The position numbers and the translations under genes are program-made. Below, one piece after another: positions 1-9,259 of a stretch of 64,000 nucleotides of DNA. The stretch comes from Bacteroidota bacterium (GTDB taxonomy: Bacteria; Bacteroidota; Bacteroidia; AKYH767-A; 2013-40CM-41-45): positions 1 to 64,000 of the forward strand of contig JADJSV010000020.1 in the NCBI GenBank assembly GCA_016711505.1, read 5' to 3'. Positions within the stretch are counted from its first letter, which is position 1. Every line of letters starts with the position of its first letter. Under the pieces are notes generated by a model that searched no databases, had not been told where the DNA came from, and saw only the letters and a list, made by a program, of their open reading frames with translations.

Positions 1-103
1 TACCATCTTTCCCTGATTTTTGTTCGCCGTCCTTGAATTCTTGTATCACTTCCGGTGTTGACCTTTTTCTTCTGCCTCTTTTTTCTTTGAGTATTTCTGT
101 CAT
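1..103 (-). CDS. N-terminal fragment of a small basic protein, cut by the window edge
   Basis: An open frame starts at an ATG (complement of 101-103) and runs off the left edge. The 34 visible residues are basic and polar, beginning MTEILKEKRGRRKRSTPE. The Lys/Arg-rich start followed by a TPEVIQEF stretch would suit a small DNA-binding or insertion-sequence protein, but I do not recognise a family and see no terminal inverted repeat beside it. It borders a gene-free, decayed stretch, so it could itself be a remnant. Weakly supported. Confidence 0.3.
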   Translation of the reverse strand, partial: MTEILKEKRGRRKRSTPEVIQEFKDGEQKSGKDG

Positions 104-2190
104 GATGTTTTTTGTTGGCTTTGGCAGTATGCCAAAATCAACGTATTGATTTTAAAGATTGCTATTCCAGCAAACTCCCGTGAGGTGCTATCATAAGATC
201 TTCACCATGACAGTGATCACATCTGCATCTCTTGAATTGTTGGAACTTTTCTTGTCTCTAATACATTAATAATGCTATCTGAATTCATGAAAAACTAACC
301 CTTTAAAGTTACTATCATACAATGATAATTGCATTCACCGTCATGGCTAAAAAAAAGATGATAGAACTCCATCTGTAAATTCAAATTCACCTGTCCGATT
401 TGGGGCATGGAGAAAGTAAGTTCTTTGTTATGACAATAATGATCTCAATGTAAAATTTTATAAATGTTACACTTACCTTGTGACAATCCCAAAAGATTAA
501 TTCATTCATGAGAATGGACAAAGTTATCCATGTAACTGGAACTTATAAATGCAAGTGTGGACAATAGGATACGCCATTTCAGTTATTGGGCGTGGTTGCG
601 ACGACAACTCCTTACCTGCGGGTAAATTGCAGAGGATTGGAATATAACTTATCCGATAGTCAACTGTACTCTTTCCAGCCAACGTAATCCCGTAAGTATA
701 ACTGTTTCCATGTTGTGACTCAAAAATCTGAGTTCATTCAAAACGTAACAATTCAAAGCCCAAAGCCCTATTCCGAAGAAAAAAAGGCCCTGGGCTTACA
801 CACACTAACGGAGTCCACAAACCTCCGTACTTCAACCACGTTCAAAATCAACATTTTGATCATCCACAATCAATGAATATGTATAGTTAAACACCCTCTC
901 ACTTTAAACGTTACACGAGGAGTTATAAAATAACAGAGTCTGATCGATAGTTTAAAAGTGCCAAATTGTGAGGTTTCTCTGATTGAAAACAGAATAAGTC
1001 TTGGAAACATAAATGAAATGAATTATTATGTGATTATTTATTAGCCTTCAAGGATTGATTTTTGCTTCCTTTGTAATTATGAAAATCCTTTACAAGTATC
1101 TGTATCCTCGTTAAAAGAGGTTTAATTAATTTCGCTTGTTTAATCAAATGCTTTTGCCAACTTGATCCAACAAATTTTCGGGAAGATAATTGAATTCAAT
1201 ATGCCAATCGCATTAGATAGCCGTATACCGAAGTCATGAGTTAATGAATTGCGTGCAAGTTAGTTGGCGGAGCATTGCTGTCGGCATTGCCTTACTTGCA
1301 AGGATTGTCCGTTTCATTCTTGGTTAACATTTGTACAGTAATCAAGGCGGTGCAGAAATTCGGAACGCAGATCTTCAAACATGAAATAGCTGCCGCCAGA
1401 ACCTTACACTTTCATTCCGGAATCCGAGGAGAATCGGAGGAGAAACCCGCTCGATTGTAAAGAAAAGGTGAGGACTGATACCGCTTGTAATTCGTAAATA
1501 GCTTTCATTACAATTTTAGATTTACCGTCATTGGCGTGCTGATTCTTTGTGTGGCATTCGATTTCGAAAAACCAGTTGCTGATTCCTGTCTTTGTGATTG
1601 GTATTAGTTCCGTTCGGATCATCTCATGGGATTGTTGGCAAAAAAAAATGGGCACTCAACGTTCTGGGCAAAAACATAGAGAAACAAACGACCGGCAGTG
1701 GTGACTCAATTGAGTCTCTGCGAAATATTGAATTGGTAAAAGTCTGGGTTTAACATTCCCTTGAGATAAAAAAGATTAAAGGCAAACCCTTGGATCTTCA
1801 GTTCGAAACAGCTATAGCAAGCGGTGCGCAACCTTACTCTTCTTACAGGAAAACTGACTCTATCGATATTAAAACAATCACCTTTAGATTATTCTGTTTG
1901 GTGGGACTTTAGAAAAAGCATGCTTTTCGACAGGTGAACTTGATTGCAATGCAAATTCTGAGATCGAATTTCAATCTTCATCCTTACAAGATCTGAAATA
2001 TTATTTTGAGTTATTTTCGAGCGGAAGCATCGTCACTTGATCAGCCCATGAAGAACTCGAGAAACGCCCCGAAACCCGTGTTAGTAAAACAGGTGAGTTG
2101 AAAGTATTGAGCTTGACGACGCCATTTCTGCAGTCAAAGTAAGTCTGCAGGATATAATTTCTCTAGATGGAAGTATCTTTCCCCCGAGTT
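104..2190. other. Gene-poor, decayed stretch
   Basis: No frame longer than about 85 codons is present and none resembles a protein over its length. A short hydrophobic frame at about 1270-1330 (GALLSALPYLQGLSVSFLVN) could be a remnant of the membrane domain of the ABC exporter whose ATPase fossil follows at 2204-2905. That link rests only on position and hydrophobicity. No RNA gene, promoter with both boxes, or repeat family was seen here. Confidence 0.5.
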
Positions 2191-2203
2191 CAAACCGTGG
2201 ACA

Positions 2204-2905
2204 GTGACAATTGTTTTGCTGGGTCCGGCCAGTGCCGGCAAGTCCAAGCATTAGTTAAATTATTAGCTGGTTTGTGTAAACCCTGTTGAGGGAATGTCAT
2301 TTTATTCAATGGAGAAGTCTTCCGAGAGAATTTCTGATAATAATGAAATGCCGAAGATGAGGTTGGATTTGTAACCTGCAAAGAGTCATTTCTTTTGCTT
2401 AGTAGGAACAATCAAAGAGAATTCTTTTATTTGTAAAATCAGACGCAAAACTTGTTAGGTGTAGTCACTGGCGTACTTATCACGGCATCAATGCGATCAT
2501 TTAGTGAAAAATCTTCGAAAAAGCGACTCACTAATTGGGTAATGGGAGAAGGTGGAATGAAACTTGTCATGGAGGGGAGAAGCAGAGGATTCTCCTACAT
2601 GGAAACAGAATGTCTCTTACTTCGTCATCCATTTCACCGCCCTTGACGAGGGCAACATCAGCAAATCCGGATTCACTTATGCAGAGGAAGATATAACAGA
2701 TTTCATCACCAACAACGATTTCATTTTCACGGAAAGCAACAATCGATCCCGATTGCCCATCGGTTTCAAACGATCGCTGCATGCAGGTCCTATTTTGGGT
2801 TGGGAAGCAGGAAAGATCATTGAAAGTCCGGTTCTCACGATCAATCGTTGTAAACCGAAAGGTTTGTATTATGCTGTGGCGTGCGCAACAGGTAAGAGAT
2901 ATTGA
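2204..2905 (+). pseudogene. Fossil of an exporter-type ABC transporter ATPase domain
   Basis: No single frame is open, but reading across all three frames gives the landmarks of an ABC exporter nucleotide-binding domain in the right order. They are a Walker A remnant at about 2218-2245 (LGPASAGKS), then ALVKLLAGLCKP with an in-frame stop, NVILFNGEVF, VGFV..ESFLLLS, GTIKENSF near 2410-2430 (as after the Q-loop), GEGGMKLS at about 2550-2572 (just before the signature), LLRHP, a D-loop-like RATSANPDS, a RKATID where the H-loop belongs, then EAGKIIES and KGLYY near the end. This order matches peptidase- or HlyB-type exporters that move peptides or proteins across the inner membrane. At least five frame changes and internal stops make it non-functional. 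The exact cargo cannot be inferred. Confidence 0.75.
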
Positions 2906-4913
2906 AGAAGCTAGCTAAATCAACATTGATGAGAGAAACGTCGTGAAACTTCCAATATTGATTAAGATTTTTGCTGATCTAATGGATTTCCCGGATTAAT
3001 GATGCGCTTAATTACAGTGAGATAAATGGATATTTGAAATATTTTTGTTACGCTCTTGATACAATTCTTGCAATACATAAGTCTGTATCAGCTGAAACTT
3101 TTGCAAACTACATTCCTTGGGCCAGATATTGCCAGACCAATTTTTTATGTTTCCTCCTTAGTCGAATTTGACTTGTAAATCATTTGTCCGAGAAACTCGG
3201 TTCCTGTAATTTCAGTACCTGAATTAGAACACTGGAAATTTCAGACAGTAAAACTTCCTGAAGTTGAACAAGTGAAATCAAACATTTAGAAAAATTTATT
3301 AGCGGCCCTTAATTGAATTGGGTGCAGGTATGATAAATAAATTGCCCCCGATAACCGCAGTGCCATTATCGTTGTATAGCACGATTGCAATTGGAGTCGA
3401 AACCGGTAATGTTTCCGAGAATAAAAATCGCGGATTAGTAATTGTGTAATGACTAATAACTGGAGTCATGATATTGAATTGATTGATCAATTCCACAGGT
3501 AGTAACCTCCATCCAGATTTTCATCAAGAAGAGAATGCGATCTTGAATTTGCCAAGAATCAGTACAAGCCGGCAGCCAAATAATTCAATTTTATTTTCGA
3601 AACCAGATCTACTGCATACCCCCATATACATTAGCATTTATTCGGTATAAGGAGCCTCCCTATTTGATTACTAAGATCAACTATTTTTTCTAATAAAGAT
3701 CCCTTGCCAGACAATCAAACTGACCAATGAGGAAGTATTGTCATCGTTCAGTTTTAAAACATCAGTATATATCTACAAGTGGCAATTTTTCCCAAATGAG
3801 TATTACCCTTGTAGAATCAATATCTCATGAATTTGATCCCCAATCATAAGATACTTATTTGGACTTATCTGATGTAATTAGGTAGTAAAGTCCGATATTG
3901 GGAAAGACGAACAAAAAGACAACTAAAATTTCTGACAGGAAACTCTGAGTTGTCAATTTCCAGCTATTCAACCCATTTTTGGTATAAGATCCATCATCGT
4001 CTGTTTGGAATTCATTAAAATCATTGGAATGAATATTGTATCAAGGGAATTAAATTATCTAGGAAGTGTTTCCCACACTATCTGTTTTCAGCATCATCCT
4101 ATTGCATGACGAATTTCCTACAATAGTATCTGGTAAATGTAATCCAATAATAAACCGTGATCGATGTTTCAACTCAAAGGAAGTAAGTGCAACCTCTTGT
4201 TTTCATGTTTTGATCCATCTGATATTTCCCTGAACCGATCCAGTCTTATACGGGAACAATGTAGGTTATTAGGTAAGTGCGCCATAATGAAATCGCCGTC
4301 AGATAATTCTAAACGAAGTTCCAAAATTATCACCGGGAGTTGAAGGTGATAGGCTGATTTAGCACATGAAGAAGTGCCATCTTTATTTGTTTTAACCATA
4401 CTGCGGGGTCTGAGAACATGAGGATCGAACCATCAGATAGTTCTGCTACAATAGTTGAAACCCAATCTATAACTATAATATTTCTAGAATGCATCCTGTC
4501 TTTGAAGAAAGACAATTAAAAGAAGAAATGCCAAAAGAAGTTTCTCATATGTGTTTATATGCAGTAAGAGTTGTAACTTATTGTCTAAAGAGCTACATAT
4601 CTTTCATTTGAAATTTAAATTATCAAAGGGCTGTTTGTTATTTCCGGGTAAATGTCCCGAAAAAAAAGAGTTTTTGTGTCCAGGTTTTCGAAACTTAATT
4701 GCAGGCTTTGAACTATTATGCTTTTTCTGAACTCCGGCCTGATTAAGATTGAAGTCACTGTAAGTTTGATAATGAGAAAAATACTCCCTCATTCAAGAAA
4801 TTGCCTGTCGCAATCTGGGCGGCACACTAATTAATTAATTTTCAAAATCCGAATAATTAATCATTCAATCAACTTATTAATGCGACCAGAGATACTATAT
4901 TTCAGCCTCACCC
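2906..4913. other. Gene-free stretch with no recognisable content
   Basis: About 2 kb without a credible coding region on either strand; the longest frames are below 80 codons and look like chance. It probably continues the decayed region around the ABC exporter fossil, for example former accessory genes of the exporter, but I could not align any part to a known family by eye. No tRNA-like fold or strong hairpin was noticed. Confidence 0.45.
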
Positions 4914-5129
4914 TTGCATAACAGAGCGACTACAATATTGAAAGAAGGAATTTTTATTCGCCAAATACCGCTTGAAGATTGTTGTCGAGCACTATATCTG
5001 ATGGCAGGTTATTATTATGAATTGACATTGAGTACCGATGAATCGGAATTGTTTTATGTTTCTTTTATAGAGGAATCAGATGTTGAATTTATTTTTTCGG
5101 AAAAGATGGAATTGGATAAGAGGGAGTAA
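4914..5129 (+). CDS. Possible small hypothetical protein (71 aa)
   Basis: A 71-codon frame starts with TTG and ends in TAA. The protein is soluble and acidic at its end (ESDVEFIFSEKMELDK), with a central LEDCCRALYLMAGYYYELTL segment. The amino-acid mix looks protein-like and the frame lacks the stops that fill its surroundings. However, it has no visible ribosome-binding site, no ATG start and no gene partners, and it sits in a decayed region. I do not recognise the family. It may be a real small gene or the tail of a degraded one. Confidence 0.35.
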   Translation: MHNRATTILKEGIFIRQIPLEDCCRALYLMAGYYYELTLSTDESELFYVSFIEESDVEFIFSEKMELDKRE

Positions 5130-5452
5130 TAACTGTTGACATTATTCATGACTACTCTTTTTTCCCTTTTTTTTTTATGAACTCTGTGTTAAAAAAGATT
5201 CGCAAAACTTACAATTCACCTTCTTTATCATAAAATTTGCGCACCCGGATAAAGTTTTCTGTTTGCCTGACCATTTAACATTTTAGTTGTTCCCATTGGT
5301 ATCGCGCTGTTTTAACTAAAGAGAAAGTAAAATTTCCGAACAAGTTTATAAACCCTGCGTATTGAGCAACTCAGAATTCGCTGAAAAAATCTTCTGCTAA
5401 TTCACTTATACACTCATTGAGTGTGTTTGTACTAACTTAAAATCATCCCCGC
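5130..5452. other. Intergenic, nothing identified
   Basis: AT-rich spacer of about 320 bases between the possible small gene and the decayed T9SS cargo gene. It has a T-rich stretch near 5160-5178. I see no clear promoter with both boxes, no stable hairpin and no open frame. Confidence 0.4.
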
Positions 5453-5888
5453 ATGATCATGACTCTCGCAATGGTAAAGAGAGGAGCAAAGTATTTACTC
5501 CTGTTCATTATGTTTTATTCACTGCCGGCAAAAGGCCAGTCGAACATCCGTGGAATGTACGTGAACAGTACTTCGTCATGGTTGGGGAGATAGTTCCCTT
5601 GAAAATCAGATACTCGGTATGCAGTTGCATGATCTGAATTATATGACATTGTATGATCTGAACAACTCAGTTGGACAAGTACCAATATTGCAAAACTTGC
5701 AGTATTCATTTCAAAAGCTAAAACCAACTACAGGATCGTGCAGGTAGGAGCTTCCCGGTGAAACGTATAATTCATTGCTACGCGGATTATGAATTATAAT
5801 AACCGGGTCTCTCCTATAGAAAGATTTAATGTTTTCAATTTTGAATTTGAATTCTGGCTAACATCCAAGCATCAATGCATTCTACTCA

Positions 5889-7352
5889 ATGCTGTATCTG
5901 ACTCCGAATGGATATACAGCAGATACTTCGGGAGCGTTTGCATTTGCATGGCGGGAGTTTCAGAAAATAGATTCGCTTACAAGTGCTAATGGACTTATTT
6001 CTGAAATTTATCTGGGCTGGCCGAACAGGGGACAAATGCAACAGTTGGCATCGAAAGCCGACAGGATACTACTTCATTCATACAGAACAACGGATGCAGA
6101 TATTTATCAGTATACCAGAAACCGGCTTTTAGATATTGCAAGTGGGGGAAAAGTAACGACCGTCCTTCCTATTTTCTCCAGTGAACAATCATATATGTAC
6201 AACTGGCTAAGTACAAATCCAACTACTAAACCATATGTTACATATACAGGTTTTCTGGGTGTTGAACCGGATATCAATATTAAAAATTTTATAAGAACGG
6301 ATGGTTATACATGGTTCAGTTACGCTGCAATGCCTAAGCCTGCAAACCAAACTGCAACAATTTCTCCCAGCGGACCGACGCATTTTTGTAATGGCGGAAG
6401 TGTAACGTTAACTGCAAATCAGGGTTCATCATATTTCTGGACACCGGGAGGACAAACTACACGTTCCATCACAGTGAACAGCTCGGGATCATTTACAGTG
6501 AAAGTTACTGATTCAACAGGAGTGGTCGCTTTATCACGACCGATGACAATAGCTGTTTCAGCATCTGGCGTAACACCGACCATCACTGCCAGTGGTCCAA
6601 CATCATTTTGTGCTGGCGGATCTGTGATGCTCACATCCAGCCCGGCAAATTCCTACTTATGGTCAAATGGTGCGACAACTCAATCGATCGTCGTGACAAC
6701 GTCCGGAAATTATTCTGTAACAGGTATCAACACCGGTTGCTCTGCAACTTCAGCAGCAATAGTTGTAAGTGCAATGGCAGCACCCGTTGTCCCTGTTATC
6801 ACAGCAAGTGGCTCCTTAAGCATATGTCCGGGAACTTTACTAACGCTCACTTCAACCCCCGGAACTTCGTATGCATGGTCCAATGGAGCAACAACACGTT
6901 CGATCATTGTGTCAGCAGCCGGATCCTATACTGTCCGCATGTACGGAAGTGCAAATTGTTCAGCAGTCTCTACACCAAAAGTTGTTTTCAATGCTTGCTG
7001 CTCCTGCAGCACCGGTCATAACACCAAACAGTTCGACAACTCTTACCAGCAGTCATACATCAGTATCACTTACCTCGCACAGCGAACCAATATCGCTGGT
7101 CAACTAATGCAACGACTCGAAGCATCACGGTTTCAACGCAGGGAATTTATCGTGAGTATTACCGGTACAAACGGTTGTACTGCAACATCAGCGCCTGTTG
7201 CTGTCATTGCAAATGGCTGCACACCGCCGCCTGTACCGGTCGTCACGGCGAGTGGACCGACAATTCTTAATCCCGCCAGACTGTTACACTTACTTCAACT
7301 GTTTCAAACGGATATTTGTGGTCGACCGATCCAACCACACGTTCAATTGTAG
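5889..7352 (+). pseudogene. Largest open fragment of the decayed Ig-repeat protein
   Basis: A 487-codon open frame inside the broken gene at 5453-7738; a gene finder would call it a CDS. It holds the end of the unrecognised N-terminal domain (up to about residue 155) and the first three Ig/PKD-like modules. The part encoded at about 6995-7145 is out of the original frame (residues FNACCSCSTGHNTKQF are nonsense). The correct frame there reads VITPNSSTTLTSSHTSVSLTS. Its start codon is internal to the ancestral gene, so this product would lack a signal peptide and a sorting domain. Confidence 0.6.
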
Positions 7353-7738
7353 TAAACTCTTCAGGAGTTTATACTGTAAGATCATACCGTGCAGGATTTT
7401 GTTTTGCAACATCTTTGCCTGTCACCGTTGGGGTGATTTCTGCGCGCTTGAGTAATCATGAAACAGAAAGCGAAACAGAATCAGCAGAGGTGAAGCTCTA
7501 TCCTAATCCGGCACATAGTTTCATAAATATCGAATACAATTCACAGTTTTCTGAAACCAAAAACATACCTATAGTTATTTCAGATTTGTCTGGCAGAGAA
7601 AGAATTTCCATGACAACAGATCTTGATCCCGGATATAATAAAATTGCAGTTGAGTTGAATCAGTTAAGTGCAGGGATATATTTTTGTTTGGTGGGGAGTG
7701 GGAGTGAGAGAAGGGTGTTTAAGTTTGTGGTGGAATAG
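7316..7738 (+). pseudogene. C-terminal fragment with T9SS sorting domain
   Basis: The last 140 codons of the decayed gene at 5453-7738, separated from the preceding fragment by a frameshift near 7265-7316. It begins inside the last Ig-like module (WSTDPTTRSIVV). It then has a linker rich in Glu and Ser and ends in a T9SS type A C-terminal domain with the usual KLYPNPAHSFINI motif and a closing FKFVVE strand. There is no own start signal, so it is unlikely to be made as a separate protein. Confidence 0.65.
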
Positions 7739-7740
7739 TA

Positions 7741-7791
7741 GAGGAAAATGTCAGAATTAGGATTTGTAGGATATTTGGATTAAAGGATTTT
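7741..7791. repeat. Left arm of inverted repeat flanking the GxxExxY gene
   Basis: The arm is built of variants of the word aggattt and pairs with 8466-8518 on the opposite strand. The identical core is gaattaggatttgtaggat, with partial matches on both sides (gaggaaaatgt against gagggaaaatgt). The two arms bracket the GxxExxY gene completely and lie about 0.7 kb apart. Confidence 0.75.
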
Positions 7792-7815
7792 ATTGGTGCC
7801 AGGTTTATTCAAGTT

Positions 7816-8261
7816 CTAGTCGAAAAATTCTGGTTTTGTATTTACTTTGTTACTAGAATCTTTTTTCTTGTTTATATATTCCAGGTTTTCAGGATGATTT
7901 ACATTGTAAACTCTTTTGAATTCAAGGCTTTTTGCTCCGAAATTTATCAGTAGGCCAATGGGTAGATTGTATGCCTGGCAATAATTCATTGCTTGTGCAA
8001 GATGAACATCTTCAAGTTTTATAACTGCTTTAATTTCTACCATTATACCATCTTCAACAAAAAAATCTACTCGTCTTGTTCCTAAAATTCTGCCGTCATA
8101 GAAAATTTGCATTTCCATTTCTCTTTTGTAGCGAAGATCCTTTTTAAAAGTTCAATTGCCAACGCTCGCTGATAAATTACTTCCTGAAATCCATTTCCCA
8201 ACGTTGAATGAACCTTCATTGCACATCCAATTATTTTATGTGTTATGTCTTCATGTTTCAT
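7816..8261 (-). pseudogene. GxxExxY family protein (PD-(D/E)XK nuclease superfamily), frameshifted
   Basis: The gene starts at ATG (8261-8259, MKHEDITHK) and contains the family's GxxExxY motif as GFQEVIY. It reaches ...AIELLK, then loses frame at a run of five T (8141-8145, + strand). Adding one base there joins it to KKDLRYKREMEMQIFYDG and the remaining 100 codons (7816-8118). That second part holds the nuclease-like core: Asp in RRVDFFVEDG and the ExK in MVEIKAV. The family belongs to the PD-(D/E)XK fold; its biological role is not established. The gene lies inside an inverted repeat pair (7741-7791 / 8466-8518) beside a tRNA gene. The break could be a sequencing error, since everything else looks intact. 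Confidence 0.8.
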
Positions 8262-8465
8262 GCTGATAAAAATAAAATTTATTCAGCCTATCTTTATCAA
8301 ATAGATTTTAAGTGAGTTCAATTCCCCGCATATACTAAACTATTTTTGCATTTTATTCAATCATTTGGTTATTGAAGTCATTCATTATTATAATCCGAAA
8401 ATCTTATCATGCATTAAATTTTTAAAATCGCATCACTCAGTAAATCCTGAAATCATATCACTCAA
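8262..8465. other. Intergenic between the GxxExxY gene and the right repeat arm
   Basis: AT-rich and without an open frame. From about 8390 on it contains imperfect words like aaatcctgaaatcat and atcactca, which run into the right arm of the inverted repeat. It presumably carries the promoter of the GxxExxY gene, but no clear two-box promoter was seen. Confidence 0.4.
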
Positions 8466-8518
8466 TAATTCCTAAAATCTTAAAATCCTACAAATCCTAA
8501 TTCCAACATTTTCCCTCC
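8466..8518. repeat. Right arm of inverted repeat flanking the GxxExxY gene
   Basis: Reverse complement of the left arm at 7741-7791, with the shared core and a matching outer end (ttttccctcc). It contains repeated aaatccta and aaaatctt words. The arm ends just before the terminator of the neighbouring tRNA-Glu. Confidence 0.75.
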
Positions 8519-8530
8519 GACGAACACTAA

Positions 8531-8573
8531 AAGAAAAAAAACCATTGACTATCTATTAGATAATCAATGGTTT
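8531..8573 (-). terminator. Rho-independent terminator of tRNA-Glu
   Basis: On the minus strand, directly after the tRNA, aaaccattga pairs perfectly with tcaatggttt, and an inner tatct/agata stem extends it to about 15 pairs with one mismatch. A run of eight T follows. It sits four bases after the tRNA 3' end. Confidence 0.85.
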
Positions 8574-8576
8574 ATG

Positions 8577-8648
8577 TAGCCCGTGCGGGAATCGAACCCG
8601 CGTTTCCTCCGTGAAAGGGAGATGTCCTAACCCCTAGACGAACGGGCC
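8577..8648 (-). tRNA. tRNA-Glu (anticodon TTC)
   Basis: The minus strand folds into a full cloverleaf of 72 bases. The acceptor stem GGCCCGT pairs with ACGGGCT (first pair G-U). The D-loop region is GTCTAGGGGTTAGGAC and the anticodon loop CTTTCAC has anticodon TTC, reading GAA. The T-arm is GCGGGTTCGATTCCCGC. No CCA is encoded (the gene is followed by CA), so CCA must be added by the nucleotidyltransferase. It is a complete unit, with its own promoter at 8663-8690 and a terminator at 8531-8573. Confidence 0.97.
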
Positions 8649-8662
8649 ATCTTTGGGGACGG

Positions 8663-8690
8663 CAAAGGTAGATTTTTTTCAGAAAATCAA
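8663..8690 (-). promoter_or_regulatory. Bacteroidota-type promoter of tRNA-Glu
   Basis: On the minus strand, TTG (8690-8688), a 17-base spacer and TACCTTTG (8670-8663) fit the Bacteroidota housekeeping pattern TTG-N17-23-TAnnTTTG exactly. The expected transcription start falls a few bases before the mature tRNA end at 8648. Confidence 0.85.
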
Positions 8691-8854
8691 AGAAAACAAG
8701 GAATATTTATCAAATATGTAGTAAATTGAATATGAAGGATTTTGAAGAAGGATGGTAGAAAAAGGCCTTAAATTGGTGTAAATTCTTAATCTGAAACAGT
8801 TTTCATAAGTACATTCTATACCGCCCACATATTTAAATTCAATATATTTATCAA

Positions 8855-9259
8855 ATGAGAAAATTTGCAATACTTATTCTACACTTTTTTATCGCTCAAT
8901 CACTCTTAGCTCAAACCTTCGAGAAGATGTTTACAGCATTTCCTGCTAGCATGACAATTGTTGAATCTCATGACAGTACTTTTCTGGTCGGTTACCATGC
9001 GGAAAATTTTCTGAACGATCCGGGAATATTAACCTTGAACCGAATTGGAGATTCGCTGCAATATTATTCTTTTCAGGATTTCACGGTGGGTAAAATACTA
9101 AAATCATATAATCAGGAATATTTAATGGTAGGAAAAACTTCTAACGGAATAAAACTTATCCGGTTGAATAGTTCGTTGGATACTATCTGGACAAGATCCT
9201 TGTCTACAGATTTTTTTATTACAATTTTGAAATGTACGAAATGCAGGATTCAACATTGA
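8855..9259 (+). CDS. Secreted propeller-like T9SS protein, N-terminal part of a frameshifted gene
   Basis: ATG start followed by a good signal peptide (MRKFAILILHFFIAQSLLAQ). The part after it has the repeating pattern of a propeller-like protein: DSTFLVGYHAE, GILTLNRIGD, NQEYLMVGKT, GIKLIRLNSSLDTIWTRS. After that it meets a run of seven T (9211-9217) and reads nonsense to a stop at 9259. One additional base in that run joins it without loss to the frame of 9232-10218 (...TDFFYYNFEMYEMQDSTLILSG). The ancestral protein would be about 454 residues, exported and sorted by T9SS. The exact function is unknown. Confidence 0.75.
   Translation: MRKFAILILHFFIAQSLLAQTFEKMFTAFPASMTIVESHDSTFLVGYHAENFLNDPGILTLNRIGDSLQYYSFQDFTVGKILKSYNQEYLMVGKTSNGIKLIRLNSSLDTIWTRSLSTDFFITILKCTKCRIQH

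Larger units (their letters stand above)
5453..7738 (+). pseudogene. Decayed T9SS cargo protein with Ig/PKD-like repeats
   Basis: This was one gene, now split by several indels. It starts at ATG 5453 with a signal peptide (KYLLLFIMFYSLPAKGQ) and shifts frame near 5590 (GDSSLENQILG continues in another frame). It carries several stops between about 5735 and 5890, then reads well to about 6990. It is off frame at about 6995-7145 and again from about 7265, and finishes in frame at 7316-7738. The N-terminal half is an unrecognised domain. Then follow about five modules of 75-80 residues, each starting like TASGPTSFCAGGSVMLTS and containing a YLWSNGATTQSI strand. The end is a T9SS type A sorting domain (LYPNPAHSFINIEYN ... 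AGIYFCLV). If intact it would be secreted to the cell surface. Confidence 0.8.

Noticed and set aside
1..103. Calling the edge fragment a transposase
   Set aside because: Only 34 residues are visible, with no family motif and no terminal repeat.
2567..2782. 71-codon frame on the minus strand
   Set aside because: It is the opposite strand of the ABC exporter fossil, whose plus-strand landmarks are convincing.
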